DNA of 64,000 nucleotides, from positions 24,631 through 88,630 of the forward strand of contig NZ_FQZG01000008.1 of assembly GCF_900141915.1 (NCBI RefSeq), given 5' to 3'. Shown piece by piece: positions 34,647 to 42,560 of this stretch (positions within the stretch are counted from its first letter, which is position 1; every line of letters starts with the position of its first letter). Under the pieces are notes generated by a model. The model made no database searches and was not told the origin of the DNA. It saw nothing but the letters and a program-made list of their open reading frames with translations. The position numbers and the translations under genes were made by a program. Source of the stretch: Tessaracoccus bendigoensis DSM 12906. Lineage in GTDB: Bacteria > Actinomycetota > Actinomycetes > Propionibacteriales > Propionibacteriaceae.

Positions 34647-37115
34647 TCATACCTCGGGTAGCACCGACCTCACGACGGAGCCGTCGGCCCTGCGCAGCCC
34701 GACGATCGGGTGACTCCCCTTCAAAGACTCCAACCTCTCCCCTTGCCCATCGAGTTGCACGTTGACGGGGCCCTCGCCTTCGACCACGACACGCTCTCCC
34801 CGCACCGTTACTCCCACCGGCTCTCCAACCTCCAAGGAGAAGCCGATGGACGACGGCTCCAGACGGACCCGCAGCCGGGATCCGCGCACCTGCAGCGGAA
34901 ACGTCATCGCGTCCCAATCCGCTGGCAGCCGAGGATCGAAACTGATCTCGCCGTCGTGATCGCGCAGACCCGCGAAGCCGTAGATCAGTGAGGCCCAGAC
35001 GCCACCCGCCGCTGCCACGTGGACGCCGTCCCGGGCGTTGCTGTGCAGATCCCCCAGGTCCACGTAGAGGCCGTTGAGGAAGTACTTCATCGCCATGTCC
35101 TGATAGCCCACCTCCGCAGCGATGATCGACTGAACCGCGCCCGAAAGGGAGGAATCCCCGGTGGTGATCGGGTCGTAGTACTCGAAGTCGGCCCGCTTCT
35201 CCTGGTAGGAGAACTCGTGGCCCTGCAACAGCAGCGCCAACACGACATCTGCCTGCTTGACCACCTGGAACCGGTAGATGACAAGGGGATGATAGTGGAG
35301 CAACAGCGGACGCTTGCCGTCGGGGGTGTTCTCGAGATCCCACATTTCAGAGCTCAGGAACTTCTCATCCTGTGGATGGATACCGAACGTCTCGTCGAAC
35401 AGCACCACCATCTTGTCGGCCGACTCCTCCCAGTCACCGATTTCCTCGGGCCGCAACTGCAACGACCTGCAGGCCCTCTCGTAGGACGCTGGGTCGGTGG
35501 TACGCATCTCCTTCAGGAGGCTGGCCGCCGAGCGCAGATTTGCCCTCGCCATCACGTTGGTGAACATGTTGTTGTTCACCACGGCGGTGTACTCATCCGG
35601 CCCAGTTACCCCGTGGATGTGGAATCTCGGTCCGCCATCGGCGTCCTGCCGCCAGAACCCGAGGTCTGCCCACAATCTGGCAGTCTCCACCAGGACGGCG
35701 ACGCCTTCGCGGTACATGAAATCCCGGTCGCCGGTGATGTCCCGGTACTTGTCGAATGCGAAGGCCACGTCGGCGTCGATGTGGTATTGGGCGGTGCCCG
35801 CCGCATAGTAGGCAGACGCCTCCTCGCCGTTGATGGTCCGCCACGGGAAGAGCGCGCCGCGTTGCGACATCACCGCTGCCCGTGCGCGCGCCTGCGGAAG
35901 CAGGCTGGTGCGGTACCGAAGCACATTTCTCGCTACCTGCGGCGAGGTGTAGATCAGGAAGGGAACGAGGTAGATCTCGATGTCCCAGAAGTAGTGGCCC
36001 TCGTACCCGGAGCCGGTAACCCCTTTGGCCGCAATCCCCTGCTGGTCGCTGCGCGCGGTCGCCTGAGCCAACTGGAACAAGGACCATCGAACCGCCTGCT
36101 GGGTCGCAGGTTGGCCCTCGATCACGACATCGCTGTTCGCCCAGAACCCATCGAGCCAGGAACGCTGTGTTTCGAGGTAGTGCTCGAACCCGAACCCGCG
36201 GACGCGGTCGAGGGTCCGCTTGCACCTGTCCCCCAACTCCCCCACCGGAACACTCCGCGAGGTGTGGTAGGCCACCGCCTTGCGCACCCTGATCGGTTCC
36301 CCTTCCACCGCCTGGACGCGATATACCTGCTTGCCACGGTCGGGTTCGATCCTGACGATGGTTTCCACCGGGTTCTCCGTCTCGATCTCATGGTCGGCCG
36401 CAACGGCAAGCGACATCCGGGACTGCGTCGTCCGGTACCCGAGCAGCATCCGGCCACCCTCACACCAGTGTTGCTCCGGCTGAAGGATACGGACGCCCTG
36501 GCTGGCCGCCCTGCGGGGATCGAACCCCTCCTCGTCGTCGTCTGGCTGGTCGGTGAGACCGTCGGCGCGGTTGATGAGCTGTGAGCTGATCACCACCGGG
36601 GCATCGCCTTCAAGCATCGTCACCTCCAATTCCATCAAGGCGAGGTGCCGGTCGGTGAACGAGACCATCCGGGAGCTGCGGATTCGCACGCGTTTGCCAG
36701 CCGGGGTGCGCCACACCATGGTGCGGGTGAGGGTGCCCGAGCGAAAGTCCAACGAGCGCTCGTAGGAATCCAGGTCCGCCACCGAGAGGGTCAGCGGTTC
36801 GTCGTCGACATAGAGCTTCAGGATCTTCGCGTCCGGCACGTTGACGATCGTCTGCCCCGTGCGAGCAAAGCCGAACGCCTCCTCCGCGTGATTTATCGGC
36901 CAGGTCTCGTGGAATCCGTTGATGAAGGTGCCATGCGCGAACGCGGTGCGACCCTCTTCCGGGTTGCCCCGCATTCCGAGGTAACCGTTGCCCACCGCGA
37001 AGAGGCTCTCGGTGGCACCGACATCGGCGTCACTGCCCTCCACCTCGGTGAGGCTCCACCCCTTGACCGGGAACCTGGTCCTGTCCAGCGGGTCGGAAGC
37101 GATATCGCGGATCAT
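34647..37115 (-). CDS. Glycoside hydrolase family 65 (maltose/kojibiose/trehalose-type phosphorylase)
   Basis: 822 residues, the usual GH65 length. The N-terminal super-sandwich domain includes ESLFAVGNGYLGMRGNPEEG. The (alpha/alpha)6 catalytic barrel contains ATARSDQQGIAAKGVTGSGYEGHYFWDIEIYL (read in parts) and the general acid in GVTGPDEYTAVVNNN. The loop GDSSLSGAVQSI resembles the phosphate-binding region of phosphorylases. It would split an alpha-glucobiose with phosphate to beta-glucose 1-phosphate. The exact disaccharide cannot be told from sequence. The start at MIRDIASDPLD overlaps the stop of the upstream HAD gene (ATGA), which supports coupled function. Confidence 0.88.
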   Translation of the reverse strand: MIRDIASDPLDRTRFPVKGWSLTEVEGSDADVGATESLFAVGNGYLGMRGNPEEGRTAFAHGTFINGFHETWPINHAEEAFGFARTGQTIVNVPDAKILKLYVDDEPLTLSVADLDSYERSLDFRSGTLTRTMVWRTPAGKRVRIRSSRMVSFTDRHLALMELEVTMLEGDAPVVISSQLINRADGLTDQPDDDEEGFDPRRAASQGVRILQPEQHWCEGGRMLLGYRTTQSRMSLAVAADHEIETENPVETIVRIEPDRGKQVYRVQAVEGEPIRVRKAVAYHTSRSVPVGELGDRCKRTLDRVRGFGFEHYLETQRSWLDGFWANSDVVIEGQPATQQAVRWSLFQLAQATARSDQQGIAAKGVTGSGYEGHYFWDIEIYLVPFLIYTSPQVARNVLRYRTSLLPQARARAAVMSQRGALFPWRTINGEEASAYYAAGTAQYHIDADVAFAFDKYRDITGDRDFMYREGVAVLVETARLWADLGFWRQDADGGPRFHIHGVTGPDEYTAVVNNNMFTNVMARANLRSAASLLKEMRTTDPASYERACRSLQLRPEEIGDWEESADKMVVLFDETFGIHPQDEKFLSSEMWDLENTPDGKRPLLLHYHPLVIYRFQVVKQADVVLALLLQGHEFSYQEKRADFEYYDPITTGDSSLSGAVQSIIAAEVGYQDMAMKYFLNGLYVDLGDLHSNARDGVHVAAAGGVWASLIYGFAGLRDHDGEISFDPRLPADWDAMTFPLQVRGSRLRVRLEPSSIGFSLEVGEPVGVTVRGERVVVEGEGPVNVQLDGQGERLESLKGSHPIVGLRRADGSVVRSVLPEV

Positions 37116-37828
37116 GCGCCCACCAACTCGGAGAGGTCCGTGACCACGAGATCGGCGCCTGCCGCCAGTAGCGCGTCGGCGCCCGTTCCCCGGTCCACCC
37201 CGATGACGAGACCGAAACCGCCTGCCGCCCCAGCCTCGACACCCACGGTCGCGTCCTCGACAACCACGCACACGTTCTCGGGTACACCCAGCAGCGCGGC
37301 CGCATGTTTGAAGGCGTCGGGCGCCGGCTTGCCCTCGATGTCGTCGTGGGCCACGACTTCGCCGTCAACCACTACCTCGAACAGGTCGGCCAAACCGGTC
37401 GACTCGAGCACGACTCTGGCGTTGCGCGACGACGACACGATCGCCAACCGGAACCCTGCCGCGGCGAGTTCGCGGACCAACTCCTCGGAGCCCGGATAGG
37501 GCCGGATCCTCTCATCGGTGATGATCTGCCTGAACGCCTGGTTCTTTCGGTTGCCGAGGGAGACGACCGTTTCGGACGCGGGGTCGTCGTCCGGCGATCC
37601 CTCCGGCAGCACGAGTCCCCTGGAGGCCAGGAGATCGCGCACCCCGTCGATGCGGGCCTTGCCGTCGATGTGGGTGAAATAGTCGTGCTCGGTGTAGGGC
37701 TCCTGGTCGGGTAGCCCTGTGAGGAAGGGCTCGAACACCTGCCGCCAGGCCCGCATGTGTACCTCAGCCGTCGGCGTGATCACACCGTCGAGGTCGAACA
37801 GGATGGCTCGATAGTTGCTCCAAGTCAT
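37112..37828 (-). CDS. HAD-family beta-phosphoglucomutase (first copy)
   Basis: 238 residues. Motifs match the family: ILFDLDGVITPTAEVHMRAW, SSSRNARVV, GKPAPDAFKHAA and VEDATVGVEAGAAGG. It processes beta-glucose 1-phosphate released by the GH65 enzyme whose start codon overlaps its stop. The ATG at 37828 is chosen over a TTG one codon earlier because a TAGGGT box sits 6 nt upstream, giving the common leaderless layout. Very similar to the downstream HAD gene, indicating local duplication around GH65. Confidence 0.88.
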   Translation of the reverse strand: MTWSNYRAILFDLDGVITPTAEVHMRAWRQVFEPFLTGLPDQEPYTEHDYFTHIDGKARIDGVRDLLASRGLVLPEGSPDDDPASETVVSLGNRKNQAFRQIITDERIRPYPGSEELVRELAAAGFRLAIVSSSRNARVVLESTGLADLFEVVVDGEVVAHDDIEGKPAPDAFKHAAALLGVPENVCVVVEDATVGVEAGAAGGFGLVIGVDRGTGADALLAAGADLVVTDLSELVGA

Positions 37829-37834
37829 CAAACC

Positions 37835-37840
37835 ACCCTA
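37835..37840 (-). promoter_or_regulatory. -10 box TAGGGT for the HAD-GH65 operon
   Basis: The box is 6 nt upstream of the ATG at 37828 on the minus strand. Confidence 0.5.
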
Positions 37841-37841
37841 C

Positions 37842-38657
37842 CTACGGGCGTGCGGCAGACTTCCTGCGTTGACAGCGCGGGCACCAGTACAGGTTGCGGC
37901 CCTCGAGCGTGGCGCAGCGCACCGGCGTTCCACACACCAGGCATGGCTGATCCGCTCTGCGATAGACGTAGACCTCGCCGCCGTGCCGGTCGACGCGGGC
38001 CGGGCGGCCCTGCGCCTCTGGGCCGTGGACATCGAGAACCGTGTCGATCCGTCCATGGACGACGCCATGTCCCATGAGGTTGACGAGGTCGTCCCAGACG
38101 ATGCGCCAGGTGCGCGGATCGATGTCGCGTCCTGGGGTCATCGGGTTGATCCGGTGTCTGAAGAGCACCTCGGCACGGAAGATGTTGCCCACCCCGGCTG
38201 CGACCCTCTGGTCCATCAGCAGCGCAGCTATCGACTTGCCGGAACGCTTGAGGCGGGCGTAGCCGCGTGCTGGGTCGGCGTCCGGACGGAGGGGGTCGGG
38301 TCCACTGGCGTCGATCACCGCGTCCCTCTCGCCGGGTGTGAGGAGGCGACACCACTGCGGGCCGCGCAGATCCGCGGCGGTGACGCCGTCGGTGATCCTC
38401 AGCCGCACCTGACCCCAGGGCTCGGCGTAGTCCGCGAATCCGAGTTTCCCGATGAGCCCCAGGTGGATGTGGACCACACGGGCGTTGGCGAAGTCGACGA
38501 AGAGGTGCTTGCCGACGGCCTCGCCGCGCTCAAGCACGGTGCCGTCAAGCAGGCTGGTGTCGAAGCGCCGCTGCGGGGAGGTGACGGATACCGCCCGTCC
38601 GCCGAACGTGTCGGTCAACGCGGCGGCAAGGCGGTGGATGACGTGTCCCTCAGGCAT
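37842..38657 (-). CDS. nei: Fpg/Nei-family DNA glycosylase (Nei2-like)
   Basis: Base-excision repair glycosylase/AP lyase, 271 residues. The N-terminus MPEGH provides the catalytic Pro2 and Glu3 and places it in the Nei rather than the Fpg (MPELP) branch. The H2TH region is seen as DQRVAAGVGNIFRAEVLFRHRINP, and the C-terminal zinc finger as CLVCGTPVRCATLEGRNLYW with CPRC. Substrates in related actinobacterial Nei2 enzymes are oxidised pyrimidines. TAGGTT lies 6 nt before the ATG. The intervening bases also form a GGAGG-like site. It is an unrelated insertion in the sugar region. Confidence 0.9.
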   Translation of the reverse strand: MPEGHVIHRLAAALTDTFGGRAVSVTSPQRRFDTSLLDGTVLERGEAVGKHLFVDFANARVVHIHLGLIGKLGFADYAEPWGQVRLRITDGVTAADLRGPQWCRLLTPGERDAVIDASGPDPLRPDADPARGYARLKRSGKSIAALLMDQRVAAGVGNIFRAEVLFRHRINPMTPGRDIDPRTWRIVWDDLVNLMGHGVVHGRIDTVLDVHGPEAQGRPARVDRHGGEVYVYRRADQPCLVCGTPVRCATLEGRNLYWCPRCQRRKSAARP

Positions 38658-38663
38658 CCTCCA

Positions 38664-38669
38664 AACCTA
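38664..38669 (-). promoter_or_regulatory. -10 box TAGGTT for nei
   Basis: The box is 6 nt upstream of the ATG at 38657 on the minus strand. Confidence 0.5.
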
Positions 38670-38759
38670 GCGTGGCCACCCTTGTGACGCGCGCTGGCTC
38701 GGGCACCGTTGTGGCCTACCGCCAAAGGCTGGCTGTGCCACTGGGTCGGGCACAACGGC

Positions 38760-38765
38760 TAGCCT
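38760..38765 (+). promoter_or_regulatory. -10 box TAGCCT for the 57-aa ORF
   Basis: TAGCCT is 6 nt before the ATG at 38772, the same geometry as in the larger genes. Confidence 0.45.
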
Positions 38766-38771
38766 GGGTCG

Positions 38772-38945
38772 ATGAGCGAGCAGCCGCCGAGGGACTTCGG
38801 GAGAGACGGTGTGTCGGGTCTCGTCGACAAGGAGCGGGCGCTGCGTGCCCGCCTCTTGGGCGCCCCGCGCAGAACGATCGGGCCCGGGGAACAGCGAGAC
38901 GCGCCCCCCGTTGAGCCCGGCCCCCAGCGCGAAGCGCCGCGTTGA
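38772..38945 (+). CDS. Small ORF, 57 residues, unknown
   Basis: Begins MSEQPPRDFGRDGVSGLVDK and continues with an Arg-rich helix (ERALRARLLGAPRR). The tail is Pro- and Glu-rich. Support is positional: a TAGCCT box lies 6 nt upstream, matching the leaderless pattern. The stop codon falls at the edge of a dispersed repeat, so the original 3' end may have been altered. No family is recognised. Confidence 0.4.
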   Translation: MSEQPPRDFGRDGVSGLVDKERALRARLLGAPRRTIGPGEQRDAPPVEPGPQREAPR

Positions 38946-39118
38946 GCCGTCGGCTCAACCGACGCGCTGGTTGAGCCGCCTTGCGAGGAACGAGCAAGGC
39001 GTGACGAATCCACCGTGGACCTTGTCCAGGGACCTGTGCTCCGGTTCCTGCACCGTGTGCCAGATGGTTTCGACACGGGCCGTTCGTTCCTCACGGCCCG
39101 GCTCAACCGACGCGCTAG
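38941..39118. repeat. Dispersed GAGCCG/CGGCTC repeat unit
   Basis: Contains repeated GGTTGAGCC / GGCTCAACCGACGCGC units, an internal AAGGTC-like segment (ACCTTGTCC), and inverted GAGGAACGA/TCGTTCCTC parts. It shares CGGCTCAACCG(A/T)CGCGC with the copies at 48038-48491. This looks like an intergenic repeat family of the genome. Confidence 0.55.
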
Positions 39119-39168
39119 CGGTCAATCCCAATGCGCGACCGTGCGGCGTGTCACCCCTTCCCCGCCGT

Positions 39169-39174
39169 TACGCT
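39169..39174 (+). promoter_or_regulatory. -10 box TACGCT for the 48-aa ORF
   Basis: TACGCT is 6 nt before the ATG at 39181. Confidence 0.4.
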
Positions 39175-39180
39175 GACCGC

Positions 39181-39327
39181 ATGGCGCAGAACACGAACCG
39201 AAACCTCAGGCAACTGGACCGACGGCTGAGCGAACGCTCGTCCGCGAACCTCGTCCTTCCGCGGATGATCAACGCACAGCGCGCCGCCAGACGACTGCGG
39301 GTCGCCCGCGCGAAACGTTCAGCTTAG
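39181..39327 (+). CDS. Small basic ORF, 48 residues, unknown
   Basis: Begins MAQNTNRNLRQLDRRLSERS and is strongly basic, with predicted helix throughout (MINAQRAARRLRVARAKR). A TACGCT box 6 nt upstream fits leaderless expression. It resembles small nucleic-acid-binding proteins in composition only. It converges with the alpha-glucosidase gene. Confidence 0.4.
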   Translation: MAQNTNRNLRQLDRRLSERSSANLVLPRMINAQRAARRLRVARAKRSA

Positions 39328-39362
39328 GAACGTTTCGGCAACTACTTGCTCAGCGCAACCGC

Positions 39363-41063
39363 TCAGCGCCGGACCCAGACCGTGGTCTCCCCAGGCAGCT
39401 GGCCTTCGGTCAACGGGCCGCTGGAGACCAGCACCGTACCTTCGGGCAGTTCGACCGGCTCGGTGCCGAAGTTCATCACCGCACACCATCCGTTCGGCCG
39501 CTCGAATCCGAGCGTCGTAGCCGTCTGCTCGAACCAGGTGAGGCTTTCTGCACACTCCAGTTCGTGGCGCAGCGCCAGTGCCTGGCGATACAGGGTCAGG
39601 GTCGACCCGGGATCGCCCTCCTCCACGTCGACGGCGAAGTCGCCGAGCCAGGCCGGCTGCGGCAGGTGCGCACCTCCGGGACCGAACCCGAACGAGCCGC
39701 CCTCCCTCGTCCAAGGCAGCGGGACGCGACACCCGTCGCGGCCGATCTCGCGGCCCTCGCTCCGGAAGAACGCCGGGTCCTGACGGGCCTCGTCCGGAAT
39801 CTGGCCGACCTCCTGAAGCCCCAGCTCTTCGCCCTGGTACAGGTAGGCCGACCCCGGCAGCGCGAGCATGAACAGCGTCGCGGCGCGCGCCCGACGCAGG
39901 CCCTTGGCCTGGTCGACGTCGGCCGGGTCGCCGCCGTCGAGCAGCCACCGCTTGCCGTCGTTGCCTCCCATGGTCGCGCCACCGCCGGGGGCTGCGGCCG
40001 ACATTCCCTCCCCGTCGAGCCCGTAGCGAGTGGCGTGACGCACGACGTCATGGTTGGAAAACACCCAGGTCGTCGACCCACCGATCTCGGCGGCCGCCCG
40101 CAGGTTTCGGTCGATGATCTCGTAGAAGTGATCGGATTCGAAGCGCGCCCGCAGCAGGTCGAAGTTGAACGTCTGCCCGAGCCCCTCCGGCGATGAGTAG
40201 CGCGCCTGCCGGTGCGGCGCGACCCAAGCCTCGGCGACGGCCGTGCGCGGCGGGTCGTACTCGTTGAACACGGCACGCCACTCGGCGTACACTTCGTGCA
40301 CCTCGTCGCGGTCCCAAAGTGGGTGCTGGCCGTCGCCGAACAGGTCGGTTCCTTCGAGGATGCGTGCGATCGCGTCGAACGCGGGATCCAGGTTCTTCTT
40401 GAGGCCGTGGGCCACATCGACACGGAACCCGTCGACACCCCGGTCGCTCCAGAAGCGCAGGGTCTTCAGGAAGTCGGCGTGCACGTCAGGGTGGTCCCAG
40501 TTGAAGTCGGGTTGTTCCTTCGCGAAGAGGTGCAGGTACCACTGGCCCTGGCTGCCGTCCGGTTCGATGACCTGCTCCCATGCGGGGCCGCCGAAGCCCG
40601 ACGGCCAGGCGTTGGGGGGCAGCTCTCCTGCCTCGCCCTTGCCGTCACGGAAGATGTAGCGCTCACGCTCGGGCGACCCCTTGCCCGCGGCGACGGCGGC
40701 CTTGAACCACTCGTGCCGGTTCGACGAGTGATTGGGGACGATGTCGACCACGACCTTGATCTGGGCCGCGTGCAGCGCCGCGACCATCTCGTCGAACTCG
40801 TCGAGCGTGCCGATCTTCGGGTCGACGTCGCGGTAGTCGTCGACGTCATAGCCGCCGTCGGCCAGCGCCGACGGGTAGAACGGGCTCAGCCACACGGCGT
40901 CGACGCCGAGCTCCTTGAGGTATCCGACCCGCGAGGTGATGCCAACCAGATCACCGATGCCGTCGCCGTTGGCGTCCGCGAAGCTGCGTGGATAAATCTG
41001 GTAGACGACAGCCTGACGCCACCAATCGGGGGCATTGAAGACATCGTGTGAGGAGAGCGTCAT
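39363..41063 (-). CDS. GH13 alpha-glucosidase (downstream of ROK regulator)
   Basis: 566-residue cytoplasmic alpha-amylase-superfamily enzyme. Conserved regions are KVVVDIVPNHSS (region I), GVDGFRVDVAHG (nucleophile Asp, about residue 215), TAVAEAWV (acid/base Glu) and WVFSNHDVVRH (region IV). The layout is that of GH13 alpha-glucosidases and oligo-1,6-glucosidases hydrolysing short alpha-glucosides. Linkage preference is unknown. The ATG at 41063 is preferred to an extension from 41144 because [15 protein letters not shown] normally lies near residue 15. It is 117 bp downstream of the ROK gene with a possible own promoter. Confidence 0.9.
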   Translation of the reverse strand: MTLSSHDVFNAPDWWRQAVVYQIYPRSFADANGDGIGDLVGITSRVGYLKELGVDAVWLSPFYPSALADGGYDVDDYRDVDPKIGTLDEFDEMVAALHAAQIKVVVDIVPNHSSNRHEWFKAAVAAGKGSPERERYIFRDGKGEAGELPPNAWPSGFGGPAWEQVIEPDGSQGQWYLHLFAKEQPDFNWDHPDVHADFLKTLRFWSDRGVDGFRVDVAHGLKKNLDPAFDAIARILEGTDLFGDGQHPLWDRDEVHEVYAEWRAVFNEYDPPRTAVAEAWVAPHRQARYSSPEGLGQTFNFDLLRARFESDHFYEIIDRNLRAAAEIGGSTTWVFSNHDVVRHATRYGLDGEGMSAAAPGGGATMGGNDGKRWLLDGGDPADVDQAKGLRRARAATLFMLALPGSAYLYQGEELGLQEVGQIPDEARQDPAFFRSEGREIGRDGCRVPLPWTREGGSFGFGPGGAHLPQPAWLGDFAVDVEEGDPGSTLTLYRQALALRHELECAESLTWFEQTATTLGFERPNGWCAVMNFGTEPVELPEGTVLVSSGPLTEGQLPGETTVWVRR

Positions 41064-41156
41064 TGGGTCGCCTGTCCTTCCCGGACCGTGAGTTGAGGCG
41101 CCCACCCGAGGGACTTCCCGGACTATTTTCGATGCGCAAATCAACTGTCTTGGTCA

Positions 41157-41184
41157 AGAGTAACAGCGGGTACGACGGTGTCAA
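41157..41184 (-). promoter_or_regulatory. Possible promoter of the GH13 gene
   Basis: On the minus strand TTGACA is followed after 16 bases by TACTCT, overlapping the ROK stop codon and about 95 bp before the GH13 ATG. Confidence 0.4.
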
Positions 41185-42437
41185 GAAGACCTTGCCGAAT
41201 CATCCTCGGGACCACGCGCCTGACGGTCGGACAGCAGCGGCGACACCAGGCCCCGCGCCCTCTCGCGGGCCGCCAGGACCGCACCAAGCGAGACGACGTC
41301 GCCACCCAGCCGGGAGGTCACGATCTCGGGCGGGGGCAACTCGGCCGACCGCCGCACCTCGGCCCTGGCGATCGCGATCACCTCACCAAGAGCACCCGCC
41401 ACCGCACCGCAGACGACGATGCGGGCCGGATCGTAGAACCGGGCCACGACGCTGCAGATCCGCCCGAGCCGCAGCCCCAGCTCCTCCAGCAGAGGCCGCG
41501 TCACAGGATCGGAGAGACTGGCCTGTGCAAGCAGTTCTTCGGCGGACGGCATCGGGCTCCCCCATGGATGCCCGGTAGGGATCAGCCCGCTCTCAAGTCT
41601 CTCGCGGGCCCATTTTTCGGCCAGGTCCCCCATGCCCCAGGTGCCGCCCACATCGGCGACATAGGCGAGTCCTTCAAGTTCTCCCACGCCTCCCCGGGCT
41701 CCCCGGATCAGCCGACCGTCCAGGTAGACACCGGAGCCGAGCCGTCGACCGACGAGCATCGCGACGAAGTCGTCGCAGCCTTGCGCCTCGCCGAGGCCCC
41801 TCTCTGCGACGGCCGCGAGAGCTGCGTCATTCTCCACCCGGACGCCTGGAAACTCCACGGCCAGCGCCGCCTGCAGATCCGCGTTCATGTACTGCCAGAA
41901 CCCACGCGGGTGCATGGGCGAGAAACCTTCGGCGTCGACCGGGGCAGGGACCGCAACCCCAACGCCGACGACCGCGCCTCGCGCGACCCCCGCCCGGGAA
42001 AGCGCGGCGTCGATCACGGCGAAGGCAGCCACCCGGCGCTCCTCCGGGTCGCGATCCGGGTAGGGAACTTCAGCCGCGTCGTGAAAGCCCCGCACATCCA
42101 GGTGCTCCTCGGCCAATGCGCGACCCGAAAGGTCCGCCACGATCGCCCTGAACCGACGATTACCGGCGTCGAGGCCGACGACTACCCCCGCCCCATCATT
42201 GAGCTCGAACCGACGGGCAGGGCGACCCATCCGGTACCCCTCCTCGGCACCGGCGCTGGGCAGCTCACGAATCAGGCCCACCTCGATCAGCGTATCGAGC
42301 GCGGCCAGCGTCGTGGATCTCGTCACCCCCAACGCGGCGATGACGTCGTCGGCGCGAAACGCCTCGGCATCCCACGCGAACCCGAGGACCGCTTCGGTGC
42401 TCGCGCGATGCCGGGTGTTCCTCTCTGCCAGAACCAT
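41181..42437 (-). CDS. ROK-family transcriptional regulator
   Basis: 418 residues. An N-terminal winged HTH (DDVIAALGVTRSTTLAALDTLIEVGLIREL, about residues 28-58) precedes the ROK sugar-kinase-like domain (VVVGLDAGNRRFRAIVADL, and the FVAMLVGRRLGSGVYLDGRLIRGARGGVGELEG segment read in parts). The zinc-binding Cys residues usual in ROK repressors are not evident after GELEG. It is divergent from the ABC importer operon with a 123-bp shared gap, so it probably represses those genes and releases on binding a sugar or sugar phosphate. Confidence 0.85.
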   Translation of the reverse strand: MVLAERNTRHRASTEAVLGFAWDAEAFRADDVIAALGVTRSTTLAALDTLIEVGLIRELPSAGAEEGYRMGRPARRFELNDGAGVVVGLDAGNRRFRAIVADLSGRALAEEHLDVRGFHDAAEVPYPDRDPEERRVAAFAVIDAALSRAGVARGAVVGVGVAVPAPVDAEGFSPMHPRGFWQYMNADLQAALAVEFPGVRVENDAALAAVAERGLGEAQGCDDFVAMLVGRRLGSGVYLDGRLIRGARGGVGELEGLAYVADVGGTWGMGDLAEKWARERLESGLIPTGHPWGSPMPSAEELLAQASLSDPVTRPLLEELGLRLGRICSVVARFYDPARIVVCGAVAGALGEVIAIARAEVRRSAELPPPEIVTSRLGGDVVSLGAVLAARERARGLVSPLLSDRQARGPEDDSARSS

Positions 42438-42450
42438 GTCGCGAACCCCC

Positions 42451-42480
42451 TTGACGTCGTGCCCGAACTTGAGGCACTAT
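42451..42480 (+). promoter_or_regulatory. Possible promoter of the ABC importer operon
   Basis: TTGACG and CACTAT are spaced by 18 bases, about 80 bp before the GTG of the binding-protein gene and close to the ROK start, where a repressor site would be expected. No operator palindrome was identified. Confidence 0.35.
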
Positions 42481-42560
42481 ATCCGAGTCAGAGTTTCTTC
42501 AGCTATCCAATCTAGTCGCTGAACCAAGTCTCCTGAACGCAACCAACAAAGGACAACGAC

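Noticed and set aside
40212..41051. 279-codon plus-strand open frame
   Set aside because: It is antisense to the GH13 alpha-glucosidase with its four conserved regions.
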